Shown here one piece after another: positions 35,300 through 46,539 of a stretch of DNA of 64,000 bases. The stretch lies in NCBI GenBank assembly GCA_030679915.1, contig JAUXRY010000001.1, positions 38,318-102,317 of the forward strand, read 5' to 3'. Every line of letters begins with the position of its first letter. The stretch's first letter is position 1. Both the position numbers and the translations under genes were made by a program. The notes under the pieces are model-generated. The model was not told where the DNA came from. It was given only the letters and a program-made list of their open reading frames with translations, and did not search any database. Source of the stretch: Thiobacillus sp. GTDB taxonomy: Bacteria; Pseudomonadota; Gammaproteobacteria; Burkholderiales; Thiobacillaceae.

Positions 35300-38101
35300 T
35301 TACTGGCCGTGCCACGGCTGAGCAGAGTTGGCACGCAACAGGGCTTCAAACTGATCGGCCGGCAGGGCTTTGGAGAAGAAAAAGCCTTGCGCATAATCGC
35401 ATCCGGCGTCGGTCAATAATTTGAGTTGAGCGGCTGTTTCCACGCCTTCTGCAATCACTTTGAGGCCGAGTGCGTGGGCCATGACAATGATCGCTTGGGA
35501 GAGGGCCAGGTCGTTGGGGTCGGTCTCGATGTCACGGATGAAGGATTGGTCGATCTTCAGGTAGTCGATGTGAAACCGTTTCAGGTAAGAAAGTGCAGAG
35601 TATCCCGTCCCGAAATCATCGATCGCGATCTGAATGCCCGCTTTGCGGTACAGCGCCAATTTGTCAGTTACATCCGTAACCGCGTTGAGCAGCAAGCCTT
35701 CGGTAATTTCGATGGTGATGCCGTCTCCGGGCAACCCTAGTTCGTGTAAATAGTCGAACCACGCAGTGACGCTGGCGTCACTTTCACGAAACTGCTTGGG
35801 CGATTTGTTTACGCTGACTTGGAACGCTGGATGGTGCAAGGTACGCAAGCGTTTGGCCTGGCGTGCCGCTTCTCTGAAAACCCAATCTCCGATGGGGGTA
35901 ATCAATCCGGTTTCTTCCGCCAGCGGAATAAACTCAGCCGGACTGACCAAGCCGCGTTTGGGGTGCTGCCAGCGGATCAGGGCTTCTGCCTTATAGACTT
36001 CACCTGTCACCAGATCGACGATGGGTTGGTAATGCACGGAAAATTCATGTAATGCAATCGCTTCGCGTAGATCGGTAATCAAGCGCAGACGGGTATGGGC
36101 GGCCTCTTGTAAGTCTGGTGTGAAGTAGCTGAAGCGGTTGCGCCCCAAGCTCTTGGCCACATACATGGCCTGGTCGGCGTTCTTGAGCAGGCCTTCGGCA
36201 TCCGTGGCATCTCGCGGATACAGCGTGATACCGATACTGCCGGTCACATGGATGACCTCATCGCCTAAATGATACGGCTCCGCCAGTTTTTGGAGGATGT
36301 TCGCAGCCACGCGCTCAACGCTGATGTGCTCATGCAGTTCCGGCAAGATCACAGTGAACTCGTCTCCCCCCAGGCGCGCCACCATGTCCACCTCTCTCAC
36401 GCAGGCAGTAATGCGTTGGGCGGCTTCCACCAGCAGGAGATCGCCGATGTGATGACCGAGCGTGTCATTAACCTCCTTGAACAGGTCGAGGTCGATGAAC
36501 AGCAGCGCGAGCGCCAGGTGGGTTCGATGTGCTTTGTGAAGTTCCTGATCCAGTCGGTCATGGAACATGCTGCGGTTGGGGCGCTGGGTCAGGGCATCAA
36601 AATTGGCCTGATGCCAGATGACTTCCTCGGATTGTTTCTTCTCGGTGACATCCAAAAACAATGCCACCCGACGATATACCGAACCGTCCGTATTGAGGAT
36701 CGTGTTGATGGTCAGATATTTGGCGTGGATCTCGCCATTTTTGCGACGATCCCATATCTCGCCTTGCCACTGCCCGGTGTGGTCAAGTTCGTTCCACATG
36801 GTTGGATAAAAGTCCGGGCCATGGCGGCCTGAGCTGAAAACGCGCGGATTCTTGCCCAACACATCATTCAATTCGTAGCCGGTGAGTCGGGTAAAGGCGG
36901 GGTTGACGGCCACGATGTGGTTGTCCGCATCGGTGACCAACATGCCCTCGCTACTGTTCTCATAGACCATGGCGGCCAGTCGCAAGGATTCTTCCGCCTG
37001 CTTGCGCGCATTCAGTTCATGGTTCAGCGCGTGGGCAGCGTGCATTGAACGAAGCCGGCCTCGGACCAGAATCCAGGTCATGAGCGCCAGAAACAGGCTC
37101 AGCACAATGCCACCCAGAGCGATGAATTGAGATTTATTTGACCTCAGTTGCTTTTCAAAGGCGGGCAATGAACTGACCAGTATGGTCCAGGTTCGACCCG
37201 CAATCTCCAGCCGCTGCGTCGTCTGGAACAGCGAATCGGAGTGGCCACTGGCACGGAAGATCTTATCGTTGTCATAGAGCAGGGCGCGATCCGACAGGGT
37301 TTTCCCGTCGAAGATTTCGACGTCCAGTTCGTCTGCTCCTTTTCCGAGGATGCCTGTCATCAACGTCTCTGCACGGAACACAGTAGATACCCAGCCGATC
37401 AGGTTGGAACGGCGTTCGGCAAGGGTGGCGTGTGGCGCGCCGCGCTGATAGAGGGGCAGCAGCATCAGAAAACCGGCTTGTGCTTGCCGGTCCTTGTCCT
37501 GTATCAGTTCCAGTCTTCCCGTGATGACGGCGCTGTTGGTGTCGCGCGCGCGCTCCATGGCTGAGCGACGCACCGGTTCAGAATAAAGGTCGAAGCCGAA
37601 GGCACGTGGGTTGAGCCCCCTGAAAGGTTCGATGTAGACCACCGGGGTGTAGATTTCACGTTGACCTTGCGGCTGGATGGTGTATTCCGGGAAACCCTCG
37701 CGATGCATGGCGGTTATGTGGTCGCTCTTCCGGGCGTCGGGCACCAGGGAGATGAAAGCCAATGCCTGGATGCCGGGATATCGCATCGCGAGATTCAGGC
37801 CCCCGTAGTACTCACGGAATTCGTTGCGTTCCACCCTCACGGATGCCGTGAACAGCGCGCGTGCGCTATGCAGCACCTGATCGTGATCGAGCATTCGTTG
37901 TCGAATCCGTTCAGCCACTTCGAGCGTGTGAAATCCAAACTCGGTTTTAAGCGTTCGCAGCGCGCTACTTTGCGCATCCCGCCAGAGCAGGTAGGTCAAG
38001 CCCAGTGATAAGACCAGCACCAGCAGCGGCAGCAACAGAACTTGCGGTGACCCACTCACGCTCAAGCGAGAGGAAAGAGGCTTTGTCTGGAGTGTTGTCA
38101 C
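35300..38101 (-). CDS. CHASE-PAS-GGDEF-EAL protein
   Basis: The 933 residues form a full signalling protein. The N-terminal helix (about 22-42) and a second helix (about 320-340) flank a periplasmic CHASE sensor (about 45-315, with YPGIQALAFISLVP). A PAS domain follows (about 375-490, GMLVTDADNHIVAVN). The GGDEF domain (about 500-665) has an intact GGDEF motif. The EAL domain (about 675-925) has EAL (YKAEALIRW), EITE, DDFGTGYS and E near VIAEGVET, so both c-di-GMP synthesis and hydrolysis are possible. It is a single gene between DsrE-like and folE. No input signal can be named. Confidence 0.95.
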   Translation of the reverse strand: MTTLQTKPLSSRLSVSGSPQVLLLPLLVLVLSLGLTYLLWRDAQSSALRTLKTEFGFHTLEVAERIRQRMLDHDQVLHSARALFTASVRVERNEFREYYGGLNLAMRYPGIQALAFISLVPDARKSDHITAMHREGFPEYTIQPQGQREIYTPVVYIEPFRGLNPRAFGFDLYSEPVRRSAMERARDTNSAVITGRLELIQDKDRQAQAGFLMLLPLYQRGAPHATLAERRSNLIGWVSTVFRAETLMTGILGKGADELDVEIFDGKTLSDRALLYDNDKIFRASGHSDSLFQTTQRLEIAGRTWTILVSSLPAFEKQLRSNKSQFIALGGIVLSLFLALMTWILVRGRLRSMHAAHALNHELNARKQAEESLRLAAMVYENSSEGMLVTDADNHIVAVNPAFTRLTGYELNDVLGKNPRVFSSGRHGPDFYPTMWNELDHTGQWQGEIWDRRKNGEIHAKYLTINTILNTDGSVYRRVALFLDVTEKKQSEEVIWHQANFDALTQRPNRSMFHDRLDQELHKAHRTHLALALLFIDLDLFKEVNDTLGHHIGDLLLVEAAQRITACVREVDMVARLGGDEFTVILPELHEHISVERVAANILQKLAEPYHLGDEVIHVTGSIGITLYPRDATDAEGLLKNADQAMYVAKSLGRNRFSYFTPDLQEAAHTRLRLITDLREAIALHEFSVHYQPIVDLVTGEVYKAEALIRWQHPKRGLVSPAEFIPLAEETGLITPIGDWVFREAARQAKRLRTLHHPAFQVSVNKSPKQFRESDASVTAWFDYLHELGLPGDGITIEITEGLLLNAVTDVTDKLALYRKAGIQIAIDDFGTGYSALSYLKRFHIDYLKIDQSFIRDIETDPNDLALSQAIIVMAHALGLKVIAEGVETAAQLKLLTDAGCDYAQGFFFSKALPADQFEALLRANSAQPWHGQ

Positions 38102-38268
38102 AAGCAGATGGGTGTCAGAAAACCTGGTTTTTATTGAGTGAGATTTTTATTAAAAAAGTATAGTCAACCACCTTTAAATCGATAGGGAAAATTGAATTTC
38201 CGTAAAGCGTTAAAGGTTTATTCAGGCTGTACTGGCGAGTGAGTTTATTCTGCGTGGTGACGCTGCAC

Positions 38269-38823
38269 TTAATTCGCCTTCGAGATCAATTGCAAAAACT
38301 CTTGTCGAGTTCGATCATTATCGCGAAAAGCACCGAGCATCATCGAGGTGATGGTCCACGAGTTCTGTTTTTGCACGCCGCGCATCATCATGCAGAAGTG
38401 TTGGGCTTCGATGACGACACCGACCCCGGCGGCACCGGTGACGGTCTGGATGGCTTCGGCGATCTGGGTGGTGAGTTGTTCCTGGATTTGCAGCCGGCGC
38501 GCAAACATGTCGGTGATACGCGCGATTTTGGACAGGCCGATGACTTTACCTTGTGGCAGGTAAGCTACGTGTGCCTTGCCCACAAACGGCAGCAGGTGGT
38601 GCTCGCACATGGAATACAACTCGATGTCTTTGACGATGACCATTTCGTTGTTGTCCGAGTCGAACACCGCGTCGTTGAGCACGTCATCCAGGGATTGGGT
38701 ATAGCCCTGCGTCAGAAATTTGAATGCCGCGGCCGCGCGGTCGGGGGTCTTGAGTAATCCATCGCGCGTGACATCTTCGCCGGCGCTTTCAAGAAGTTGT
38801 CTGTATAGATTGGATGTATCCAT
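38269..38823 (-). CDS. folE: GTP cyclohydrolase I
   Basis: FolE opens GTP to 7,8-dihydroneopterin triphosphate, the first step of folate and pterin synthesis. The 184 residues from ATG 38821-38823 match the family length. The zinc site is Cys in [10 protein letters not shown] (about residue 72) with its His, and Cys in [11 protein letters not shown] (about 143). [11 protein letters not shown] and QEQLTTQIA also fit. Confidence 0.97.
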   Translation of the reverse strand: MDTSNLYRQLLESAGEDVTRDGLLKTPDRAAAAFKFLTQGYTQSLDDVLNDAVFDSDNNEMVIVKDIELYSMCEHHLLPFVGKAHVAYLPQGKVIGLSKIARITDMFARRLQIQEQLTTQIAEAIQTVTGAAGVGVVIEAQHFCMMMRGVQKQNSWTITSMMLGAFRDNDRTRQEFLQLISKAN

Positions 38824-38932
38824 CGTGGATGCCTTGGTTGATTCAAAAAGTGTTTTGACTGTGTCAGAGGGCTGAGGCAGCGTCAAGTGAACATTCGGCA
38901 GCCGGGCGACTCAGACGACTTTCCCTGACCCT

Positions 38933-40213
38933 TTATCCGAGCAGCAATTCTGGCAGCCACAGGCTGATCTGCGGGATGTAAGTGACCATCATCAAAAACA
39001 CCAGCAGCACCGATAGCCATGGAAGCGCGGCTCGGGTGACCTGCATCAGACTCATTCCAGTGATGCCGCTGGTGACGAACAGATTCAGTCCCACCGGGGG
39101 TGTGATCATGCCGATTTCCATGTTGACGACGATGATGATGCCGAGGTGAATCGGATCAATTCCAAGCTGGGTGGCGATGGGAAAAAAGATCGGTGCCAGG
39201 ATCAGGATAATCCCGGTGGGCTCCATGAAGTTGCCCGCAACCAACAGGATGACGTTGACCACAATCAGGAACATCCACGGTGCCATGCCCGCGGCGATGA
39301 TGTGCTCCGCAATGGTTTGCGGGATGCGTTCAGTCGTCAGCACGTGGGCAAACAGCAAGGCGTTGGCGACGATGAACATGAGCATCACGGTGGTCTTGCC
39401 GGATTCCATCAAGACTTCGGGCAATTGCTGCACACCGATGTCGCGATAGATGAAGACTGCCACGAGCGTGGCATACACGGCAGCAACGGCTGCCGCTTCG
39501 GTGGGCGTGAAGATGCCCCCGTAGATGCCGCCCATGATGATGCCCAACAGTGCGAGCCCCCAGATGGAGTCCTTGAAGGCGATCAACAGCTCACGCGGGC
39601 TGGCGCGCTCGGTGCGGGTGAGCGTGAGTTTGCCGGCGCGCCACCATACCGCCAGTGCCAGCATGCTGGCCAGCAACAGGCCGGGGATGACGCCGGCCAT
39701 GAACATTCGGCCGACTGAAATTTCGGTGACAGTAGCGTACACCACCATCACGATGGACGGCGGAATCAGGATGCCCAGCGTGCCGGCGTTACAGATTACC
39801 CCGGCGGCGAATGCCTTGGGGTAGCCGCTCTTGACCATGCCGGCGATGACAATGGACCCGATGGCCACCACGGTGGCGGGGCTTGAACCAGATACCGCGG
39901 CAAACAAAGTGCAGGCCAGCACACTGGCTATGGCCAGGCCGCCGCGCAGGTGGCCCACGGTGGCCACCGCAAATCGCACCATGCGTTTGGCTACGCCACC
40001 CGTGCTCATCATGGTGCCGGCCAGGATGAAAAACGGGATCGAAAGCAGCGTGTAGTGTTCGCTGGTTTCGTACAGTTTGATCGACAGGCTGGCCAGCGAA
40101 TCGTCGGCAAACAACAGGATGGTCAAAATGCTGGACAGGCCCAGCGAAATGGCAACGGGCATGCCTAGCGCCATCAGCAGCAAGAGTGAGACGACCAGGA
40201 ATGCGGTACTCAT
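38933..40213 (-). CDS. dctM: TRAP transporter large permease (DctM family)
   Basis: DctM is the large membrane subunit of the tripartite ATP-independent transporter that imports organic acids with sodium or protons. The 426 residues are strongly hydrophobic, about twelve helices. Family features include GMPVAISLGLSS near the start and GGVAKRMVRFA, SGSSPATVVAIGSI and LGILIPPSIVMVVY in the middle. Four-base overlap with the small permease shows coupling. Confidence 0.95.
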   Translation of the reverse strand: MSTAFLVVSLLLLMALGMPVAISLGLSSILTILLFADDSLASLSIKLYETSEHYTLLSIPFFILAGTMMSTGGVAKRMVRFAVATVGHLRGGLAIASVLACTLFAAVSGSSPATVVAIGSIVIAGMVKSGYPKAFAAGVICNAGTLGILIPPSIVMVVYATVTEISVGRMFMAGVIPGLLLASMLALAVWWRAGKLTLTRTERASPRELLIAFKDSIWGLALLGIIMGGIYGGIFTPTEAAAVAAVYATLVAVFIYRDIGVQQLPEVLMESGKTTVMLMFIVANALLFAHVLTTERIPQTIAEHIIAAGMAPWMFLIVVNVILLVAGNFMEPTGIILILAPIFFPIATQLGIDPIHLGIIIVVNMEIGMITPPVGLNLFVTSGITGMSLMQVTRAALPWLSVLLVFLMMVTYIPQISLWLPELLLG

Positions 40214-40737
40214 GATGCTGGCTCTTCGCTTTTAAGCTTGAGTGCGTCTTCCGCTTCGTTGCCAAGGTGCAGGCTGTCGGAGCGGCCGGTGATGAGTGCC
40301 CATAGCACCTGACTGAATCGAAGCGCCAGCAAGGCGAAGCCAAGCGGCAGGATGGATCGTACGATCCAGATCGGGATCGGTAGGTCATCCATTTCAACAC
40401 CGATCATTTTCATCGTGCTGACGTAGGTCCATGAGCCGTAGATCACCAAGCCTGCATAGAGCAGGCACAGCAATACAATCACAATAGCGATGGTACGACG
40501 GAGTCCGGAAGGAAACTTCTTGACGAGGGAATCGACTCCGATATGCGCGCCGACGCGGACGCCATAGGAGATTCCGACAAAAATCATGACGGAGAAGCAA
40601 ACGGTGGTCAGTTCCAGTGCCCACGTGAAGCCGGAATTGAAACCGTAGCGCAAGACAACCTGCAGAAAAGTAATCAGTGTCATCGACGCGAGCATGACGA
40701 CAACGAGCAGTTCCTCGAGACGGTCGAGAATCTTCAT
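40210..40737 (-). CDS. dctQ: TRAP transporter small permease (DctQ family)
   Basis: DctQ is the small four-helix partner of DctM. The 175-residue protein starts MKILDRLEELLVVVML, with FTWALELTTVCFSVMIFVGIS and a conserved GVDSLVKKFP cytoplasmic loop. It lies between dctP and dctM and overlaps dctM by four bases (ATGA). Confidence 0.93.
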   Translation of the reverse strand: MKILDRLEELLVVVMLASMTLITFLQVVLRYGFNSGFTWALELTTVCFSVMIFVGISYGVRVGAHIGVDSLVKKFPSGLRRTIAIVIVLLCLLYAGLVIYGSWTYVSTMKMIGVEMDDLPIPIWIVRSILPLGFALLALRFSQVLWALITGRSDSLHLGNEAEDALKLKSEEPAS

Positions 40738-40825
40738 GGTGACCTCCGGTCAGGCCAGATCATTATGGCAGCCCGCCTGAAGCGGAGCCCGGTCAGGGCC
40801 GGTAGAAAATCCCGGCCCCAGGAAG

Positions 40826-41860
<1,035 letters not shown>

Positions 41861-41918
41861 TTATAGTGTAACGCTACTGAGCGCGATCGTGTTTATGGAT
41901 TGGAATGCGCACGATGGG

Positions 41919-43117
41919 TCAGGTGAGCCCGATCACGAATCGGTGCTTGCCCGAAACCGTGCATGGAATGTGATCGAAATAGTGAACCTCCAGCGATAGT
42001 TGTGGATCGATGTCCTGGTGAATGCTTAAGGCCAATGACGCCAGGGTATCGGCGTTCAGCGCTTGGGGCGCAACCAGATTCAACGAGATTCGGTTCAGGC
42101 TGTGTTGCACCCGCTGATATTGCCGGATCTGCGTTTTGCCATACAGCAACCGGTTGAAATAGGACGGATGAACGGTTTTGCCACTGCGGGTTCGGATGTG
42201 GTCGTTTTGCCGGCAAAGTCCCATTTCCATCAGCGGAAACGGCAGCCCGCACCCGCATGCGCCGCCCAGCAGGCGGCCGGAATCGCCAATGTCATAGCGA
42301 ATCATCGGCATCAGCCGGTTGGTCAGCGAGGTGACCAGCAGCCGGTTTTCATTGCTACCGGTTTCATTTTTCTGCGGCACCGATTCGAGCATCACCATAT
42401 CGGTGAAGACATGCATGTTGCCGTGTCGACATTCGCAGGCGATGTTGGGAATTTCACGGCTGCCGTACTGGTTGAGCACCTGGCATCCAAAGGCCTGTTC
42501 CATGCACTGGCGCTGGCTGTCGGTGAGTACCTCGGCAGTGGAATACACGCCAAGCAGGGTCTTGGGCATGGATAGTCTGTTCTCGACCACCGCACGTGCG
42601 ACTTCGCTCAGGAGTGACGCGTAACCCTGCAACAGAACAGGCCGTAACGCTGGATGAAATGCGCCCATTCGACAAGTTGTTCTTCGGTGTATTCATGCGC
42701 GGCAATCGTATGTTCTGCCGCAATGGCATCCCCGAACTGCGCACCAAACACCCCACCGGGAACCACGTCCTGACGCGCTCCCCAAAAGTTGAGAATTTTC
42801 TGTCCTGGCCGCCAGCCCGACAACATGTAACTACGCATCATGCCGGCGCGCATCAGTTCGTATTTGTCGTCGTCGTACCACAAAGCGAGCGGATTGCCGG
42901 TAGAGCCTCCGGTGTGACCGACCTTCACCTGGGTGCGGTCCTCGCCACGCACTGCGATCAACGCTTCCAGCAGCCGCCAGGCCGATTGATACGATGACAA
43001 CAGTGCGGCATTGAACCCGCCGTCCCACAACGCGGCTTCAAATTTGGCTATGACGGCATATTGCACCGCGATTTGTTCGTCGGCACTAGCGAGCCGACAG
43101 GTAACGGGGAAAGGCAT
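41919..43117 (-). pseudogene. PaaK/CapK-like adenylate-forming ligase with a frameshift
   Basis: Two frames together make one phenylacetate-CoA-ligase-like protein of about 400 residues. The 5' frame (start about 43117, MPFPVTCRL) includes VGHTGGSTGNPLALWYDD and ends at VEWAHFIQRYG. The 3' frame continues PVLLQGYASLLSEVARAVVENR and has YSTAEVLTDSQRQ, NQYGSREIPNIACEC and RYDIGDSGRLLGGACGCG. They join near 42644, where one missing C restores RYRPVLLQGY. The 5' end overlaps the ThDP-enzyme gene by 32 bases. A missing N-terminal stretch is also possible. The substrate is unknown. Confidence 0.8.
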
Positions 43118-44750
43118 GTTTGTCGAGCAGGATTTCGATGAGGTTGATGCCACCGGTGAGGTCGGCCTGATCAAATAAAGTGTCGAGTGCAGCTTCGGTT
43201 TCGACGCGGTAATGCTGAACGCCGAATGATTGCGCCAACAGACTGAAATCGGGGTTCACAAAGTCGCCATCGATGTAACGTTCACCGTAAAGTTGAAACT
43301 GGTTCTTGCGGATGAGACTGAGCGTGCCATTGTTGATCACCACCACATTGAGCGGGATGCCGTAGTTCACCGCTGTCATCATTTCCATGCAGCACATCTG
43401 AAAGCCCCCGTCGCCGAGGATGGCGAAGGTGGGGCTGCCCGGTGAAAAACAACGCGCGCCTATCGCGGCGGGCAGGGCATGGCCGAGCGATGAAATGCCG
43501 GAATTCGGGAAGTAATGGTTGCGGTCGGAGACGTCGAAGTAACTTTGCGCAAAGACGATGTTGTCGTCGAATACCAGGGCGTTGTGCGGAAAGCGTTGCG
43601 CGAGTTCACTGAAAAAAAACTGGATCAGGCGGAAGGCTTCTGGCTGTTGTGCTTTTCCATCATTGGATGGCGGTGCAATGGCCGCTTGATGGCCTTCGAG
43701 CCGGTCCAGGTTTTTGGGCGGCATGGCGTTGGCCTCCAGCGAGGAGAAAACGTTTTCCATCACCGCCAGGATGTCGCCGCAAATCGCGACATCGGGTTGA
43801 AACACGCGACCGATTTGCGCGGCGTCGCGGTCAACCTGGGCAATTTTCTTGTTGGCCAGCAGCCTGGCATCCCACAGATAACTGGTGCGCTCATTGAATC
43901 CGGCACCGAGAAAAATCAGCAGGTCGGCGTGGTCGACCAGATAACGATAGGCATCGCCATTCGACGTGACACCGAGGCAACCCAGCGACAAGGCTGTGCC
44001 CTCGGCCACCACGCCCTTGGCTTTGAGGCTGGTGGTGACCGGGATGTTGAAGCGTTCGGAGAAGGCTGCGACGATTTCGCGTGCGCCGGCCTGGATGCAG
44101 CCGTGGCCGGCGATGATGACCGGATGCTGTGCGGCGCGCAGCAAATCGGCAAGCCCATCCGTGGATGTGGTGTGGCGAACCGAAGCTGAGTGGGGAAAAT
44201 GGATATGGTCGAGCACGTCCTCATCGACCAGCTCCTTTTGTACGTTGTACGGAATCGACAGCAGCACCGGTCCTGGCTCAGGCCCGAGCAAAGCCTGGGT
44301 GGTCTGATTCAACACCTGGCCCAGATAGTCGGTGCGCTCGACGAGCTTGTGATAGCGGGTGATGCTGGCAAACAGCGCGCCCTGGTCGATGGCACCGCCT
44401 TCACCCGAGCTTTCCTGCAGGCCGCCCTTGCCAAAGATATACGTGGAGGTTTCGCCGGTGATTGCCAGTACAGGCAGCCGCTCGGCGTAGGCATTGGCAA
44501 TGCCGGTGATGAGATTGGTCGCGCCGGGGCCGGCGGTGGCGATGCAGGCAGACGGGCGGTGCGCCACGCGCGCGTAGCCGCCCGCCATGAACGCTGCGCC
44601 CTGCTCATGCTTCACCAGTACGCTTTTTACACTGGAATCATGCAGGCGGTCGTAGATGGGCAACACGTGTGCGCCTGGCATGCCAAAGATGTGGTCGATC
44701 CCCAGGCGCTCCAGATACCTGACGATCAACTCACTGACGGAAATATTCAT
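43086..44750 (-). CDS. Thiamine-diphosphate enzyme of the acetolactate synthase family
   Basis: The 554-residue protein has the three ThDP-family domains. The N-terminal domain has the catalytic Glu in KHEQGAAFMAGGYAR (about 48). The middle domain starts near LLRAAQHPVIIAGHG. The C-terminal ThDP-binding motif is GDGGFQMCCMEM...NN (about 450-480). It is not obviously IlvB, since IlvN is absent and the anabolic motif is not clear. Close relatives include decarboxylases and sulfoacetaldehyde acetyltransferase-type enzymes. The stop lies inside the ligase-like gene, so the two are likely coupled. Confidence 0.88.
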   Translation of the reverse strand: MNISVSELIVRYLERLGIDHIFGMPGAHVLPIYDRLHDSSVKSVLVKHEQGAAFMAGGYARVAHRPSACIATAGPGATNLITGIANAYAERLPVLAITGETSTYIFGKGGLQESSGEGGAIDQGALFASITRYHKLVERTDYLGQVLNQTTQALLGPEPGPVLLSIPYNVQKELVDEDVLDHIHFPHSASVRHTTSTDGLADLLRAAQHPVIIAGHGCIQAGAREIVAAFSERFNIPVTTSLKAKGVVAEGTALSLGCLGVTSNGDAYRYLVDHADLLIFLGAGFNERTSYLWDARLLANKKIAQVDRDAAQIGRVFQPDVAICGDILAVMENVFSSLEANAMPPKNLDRLEGHQAAIAPPSNDGKAQQPEAFRLIQFFFSELAQRFPHNALVFDDNIVFAQSYFDVSDRNHYFPNSGISSLGHALPAAIGARCFSPGSPTFAILGDGGFQMCCMEMMTAVNYGIPLNVVVINNGTLSLIRKNQFQLYGERYIDGDFVNPDFSLLAQSFGVQHYRVETEAALDTLFDQADLTGGINLIEILLDKHAFPRYLSAR

Positions 44751-44913
44751 GTGTCTTGTTTTTTATCGTGATTGCGGTCTCGCTCCGGACCGGCGCACAG
44801 GTTCATGCAGCCGGAACCTGTGGATTTGAGCACAAGACGGCGCCCGGGAAAACCTTGGGCGTTTTACGGGATAGCGAAAAATGGACAATCGGTCGACCCG
44901 ATCGCCCCGTTAT

Positions 44914-45501
44914 TCAGGCGTGTGCCAGATGCTGCTCGATTTCGGTAAAGGTGAGAGCGACTTCGCTGGTTTGCACGGTAATGCCCAATTGCTTGCACAG
45001 TTGCGACAGTGACAACAGGCCGCGCACCATTTTCTTGCCGTCTGCGTTTTCGAACACCAGCGCGTGTTGGCGGCCGCGTGATTTGAGCGTTTCCAGCACG
45101 TGGCCGACAGTGGCGTGGGCCAGATCGTCAAAGTCGATCGCTTCCAGCAGATCAACCGGGGTCATGATGTCGCCCACCCGTACTTCGTCGCGGTGGATGC
45201 TCCTGCTGTGTACGATTTGCATGGGTTTTTCGCCATAGATGTCGGTGCTGGTAACGAGCCCGGCCATGTGATCGTCGGCATCCAGCACAAACAGCAGGCG
45301 AACCTTGCGCCGGATCATGCGGGCTTCAGCCTGTTGAATGGTGTCGTCGGGGTGAGCAATGAAGGCTGTCATCCGCCGAAAATCGGTCATGACGTCGATG
45401 GCCGGCTGCGTCAGTTTGACGCGATCCGGCAAAACGCACGCCGGGCGCAGCAGGCCGGCGGATTTGTCGAGGTGGCTGGTGGGCAAAGGGCTGGTGTTCA
45501 T
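44914..45501 (-). CDS. Protein with two CBS domains
   Basis: This 195-residue protein from ATG 45499-45501 carries two CBS repeats: about residues 35-95 (RKVRLLFVLDADDHMAGLVTSTDI) and about 105-190 (VGDIMTPVDLLEAIDFDD onward, then HALVFENADGKKMVRGLLSLSQ). Such pairs bind adenine nucleotides and often regulate a partner. It lies downstream of the formaldehyde genes and upstream of the ThDP enzyme on the same strand (163 bases), but linkage is only by position. Confidence 0.85.
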   Translation of the reverse strand: MNTSPLPTSHLDKSAGLLRPACVLPDRVKLTQPAIDVMTDFRRMTAFIAHPDDTIQQAEARMIRRKVRLLFVLDADDHMAGLVTSTDIYGEKPMQIVHSRSIHRDEVRVGDIMTPVDLLEAIDFDDLAHATVGHVLETLKSRGRQHALVFENADGKKMVRGLLSLSQLCKQLGITVQTSEVALTFTEIEQHLAHA

Positions 45502-45676
45502 GGCGTCTCTCCTTGCATCGGTTTCGGGGTGCCGCGTGTGCAATCAAAATGATCGAGCGCGATGGCCTATCCTCATCCTCGCCCATCCTGTTGTCTATTC
45601 AAGATTTTTTTGCAGGATATAAGCAGGGGTCAAAGCCTGTTCCGGGTTGCACCCCGAGAATGCTGGCCGCCATCGC

Positions 45677-46531
45677 TCAATCAGCCAGCGCCCGCGCATG
45701 AAACGCCAGATGCTCGCCAATGAAGCTGGCGATGAAGTGGTAGCTGTGATCATAGTCATCCTGCATCCTCAATGTGAGCGGAATGCCGTGTGCGGCGCAA
45801 GCAGCTTGCAGATTTTGCGGATAAAGCTGCCCGGCCAGAAATTCGTCGCCGGTGCCGTGGTCGATCAGCGCAGGTGGCAGTGGCGCGCCGGCGTTGACCA
45901 GGCAGGTTGCGTCCCAGGCTTCCCAGGCATGTTTGTCTTCACCGAGATAGGCGCCAAAACAGCCTTGTCCCCATGGGCTGACGACCGGATTGCAGATTGG
46001 TGCAAAGGCCGAGACCGAGGCGTATAGGCCGGGATTTTTCAGCGCGCAGATCAGCGCGCCGTGGCCGCCCATCGAGTGGCCGCTGATGGCGCGCTTGCCT
46101 GGGATCACGGGGAAGTTTGCCTCGACCAGCGCAGGCAGTTCGCGGGTGACGTAGTCGTACATCTGATAGTGCGTGGCCCACGGCGCTTCAGTGGCATTGA
46201 CGTAGAAGCCGGCGCCTTTGCCCAGGTCGTAGCGCTCGGGGACGTCGGGCACGGCGTCGCCGCGCGGGCTGGTGTCGGGCATGACGAGGATCAGGCCCAA
46301 CTCGGCTGCGTAGCACTGCGCACCGGCCTTGGTGCGCACGTTGTCGTCGGTGCAGGTCAGCCCCGACAGCCAATACACCACCGGCAATGGCTGCGACGCA
46401 GCTTGCGGTGGCAGATAGACCGAAAAGGTCATGCTGCAATGGCAGGTGTCGGAGTCGTGCTGCCAGCGTTCGAGCCAGCCGCCGAATTCCTTGGTGGACT
46501 CAATTTTCCTGGCGCGTTCAACTTGTTTCAT
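45677..46531 (-). CDS. fghA: S-formylglutathione hydrolase
   Basis: The serine hydrolase splits S-formylglutathione to formate and glutathione. The 284 residues from ATG 46529-46531 have the nucleophile motif [10 protein letters not shown] (about residue 145), [10 protein letters not shown] near 60 and DYDHSYHFI near the end, giving Ser-Asp-His. The ATG is eight bases after the frmA stop; an alternative TTG start at 46543 overlaps frmA. Together they form the glutathione-dependent formaldehyde detoxification pathway. Confidence 0.95.
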   Translation of the reverse strand: MKQVERARKIESTKEFGGWLERWQHDSDTCHCSMTFSVYLPPQAASQPLPVVYWLSGLTCTDDNVRTKAGAQCYAAELGLILVMPDTSPRGDAVPDVPERYDLGKGAGFYVNATEAPWATHYQMYDYVTRELPALVEANFPVIPGKRAISGHSMGGHGALICALKNPGLYASVSAFAPICNPVVSPWGQGCFGAYLGEDKHAWEAWDATCLVNAGAPLPPALIDHGTGDEFLAGQLYPQNLQAACAAHGIPLTLRMQDDYDHSYHFIASFIGEHLAFHARALAD

Positions 46532-46539
46532 CGCCAGCC

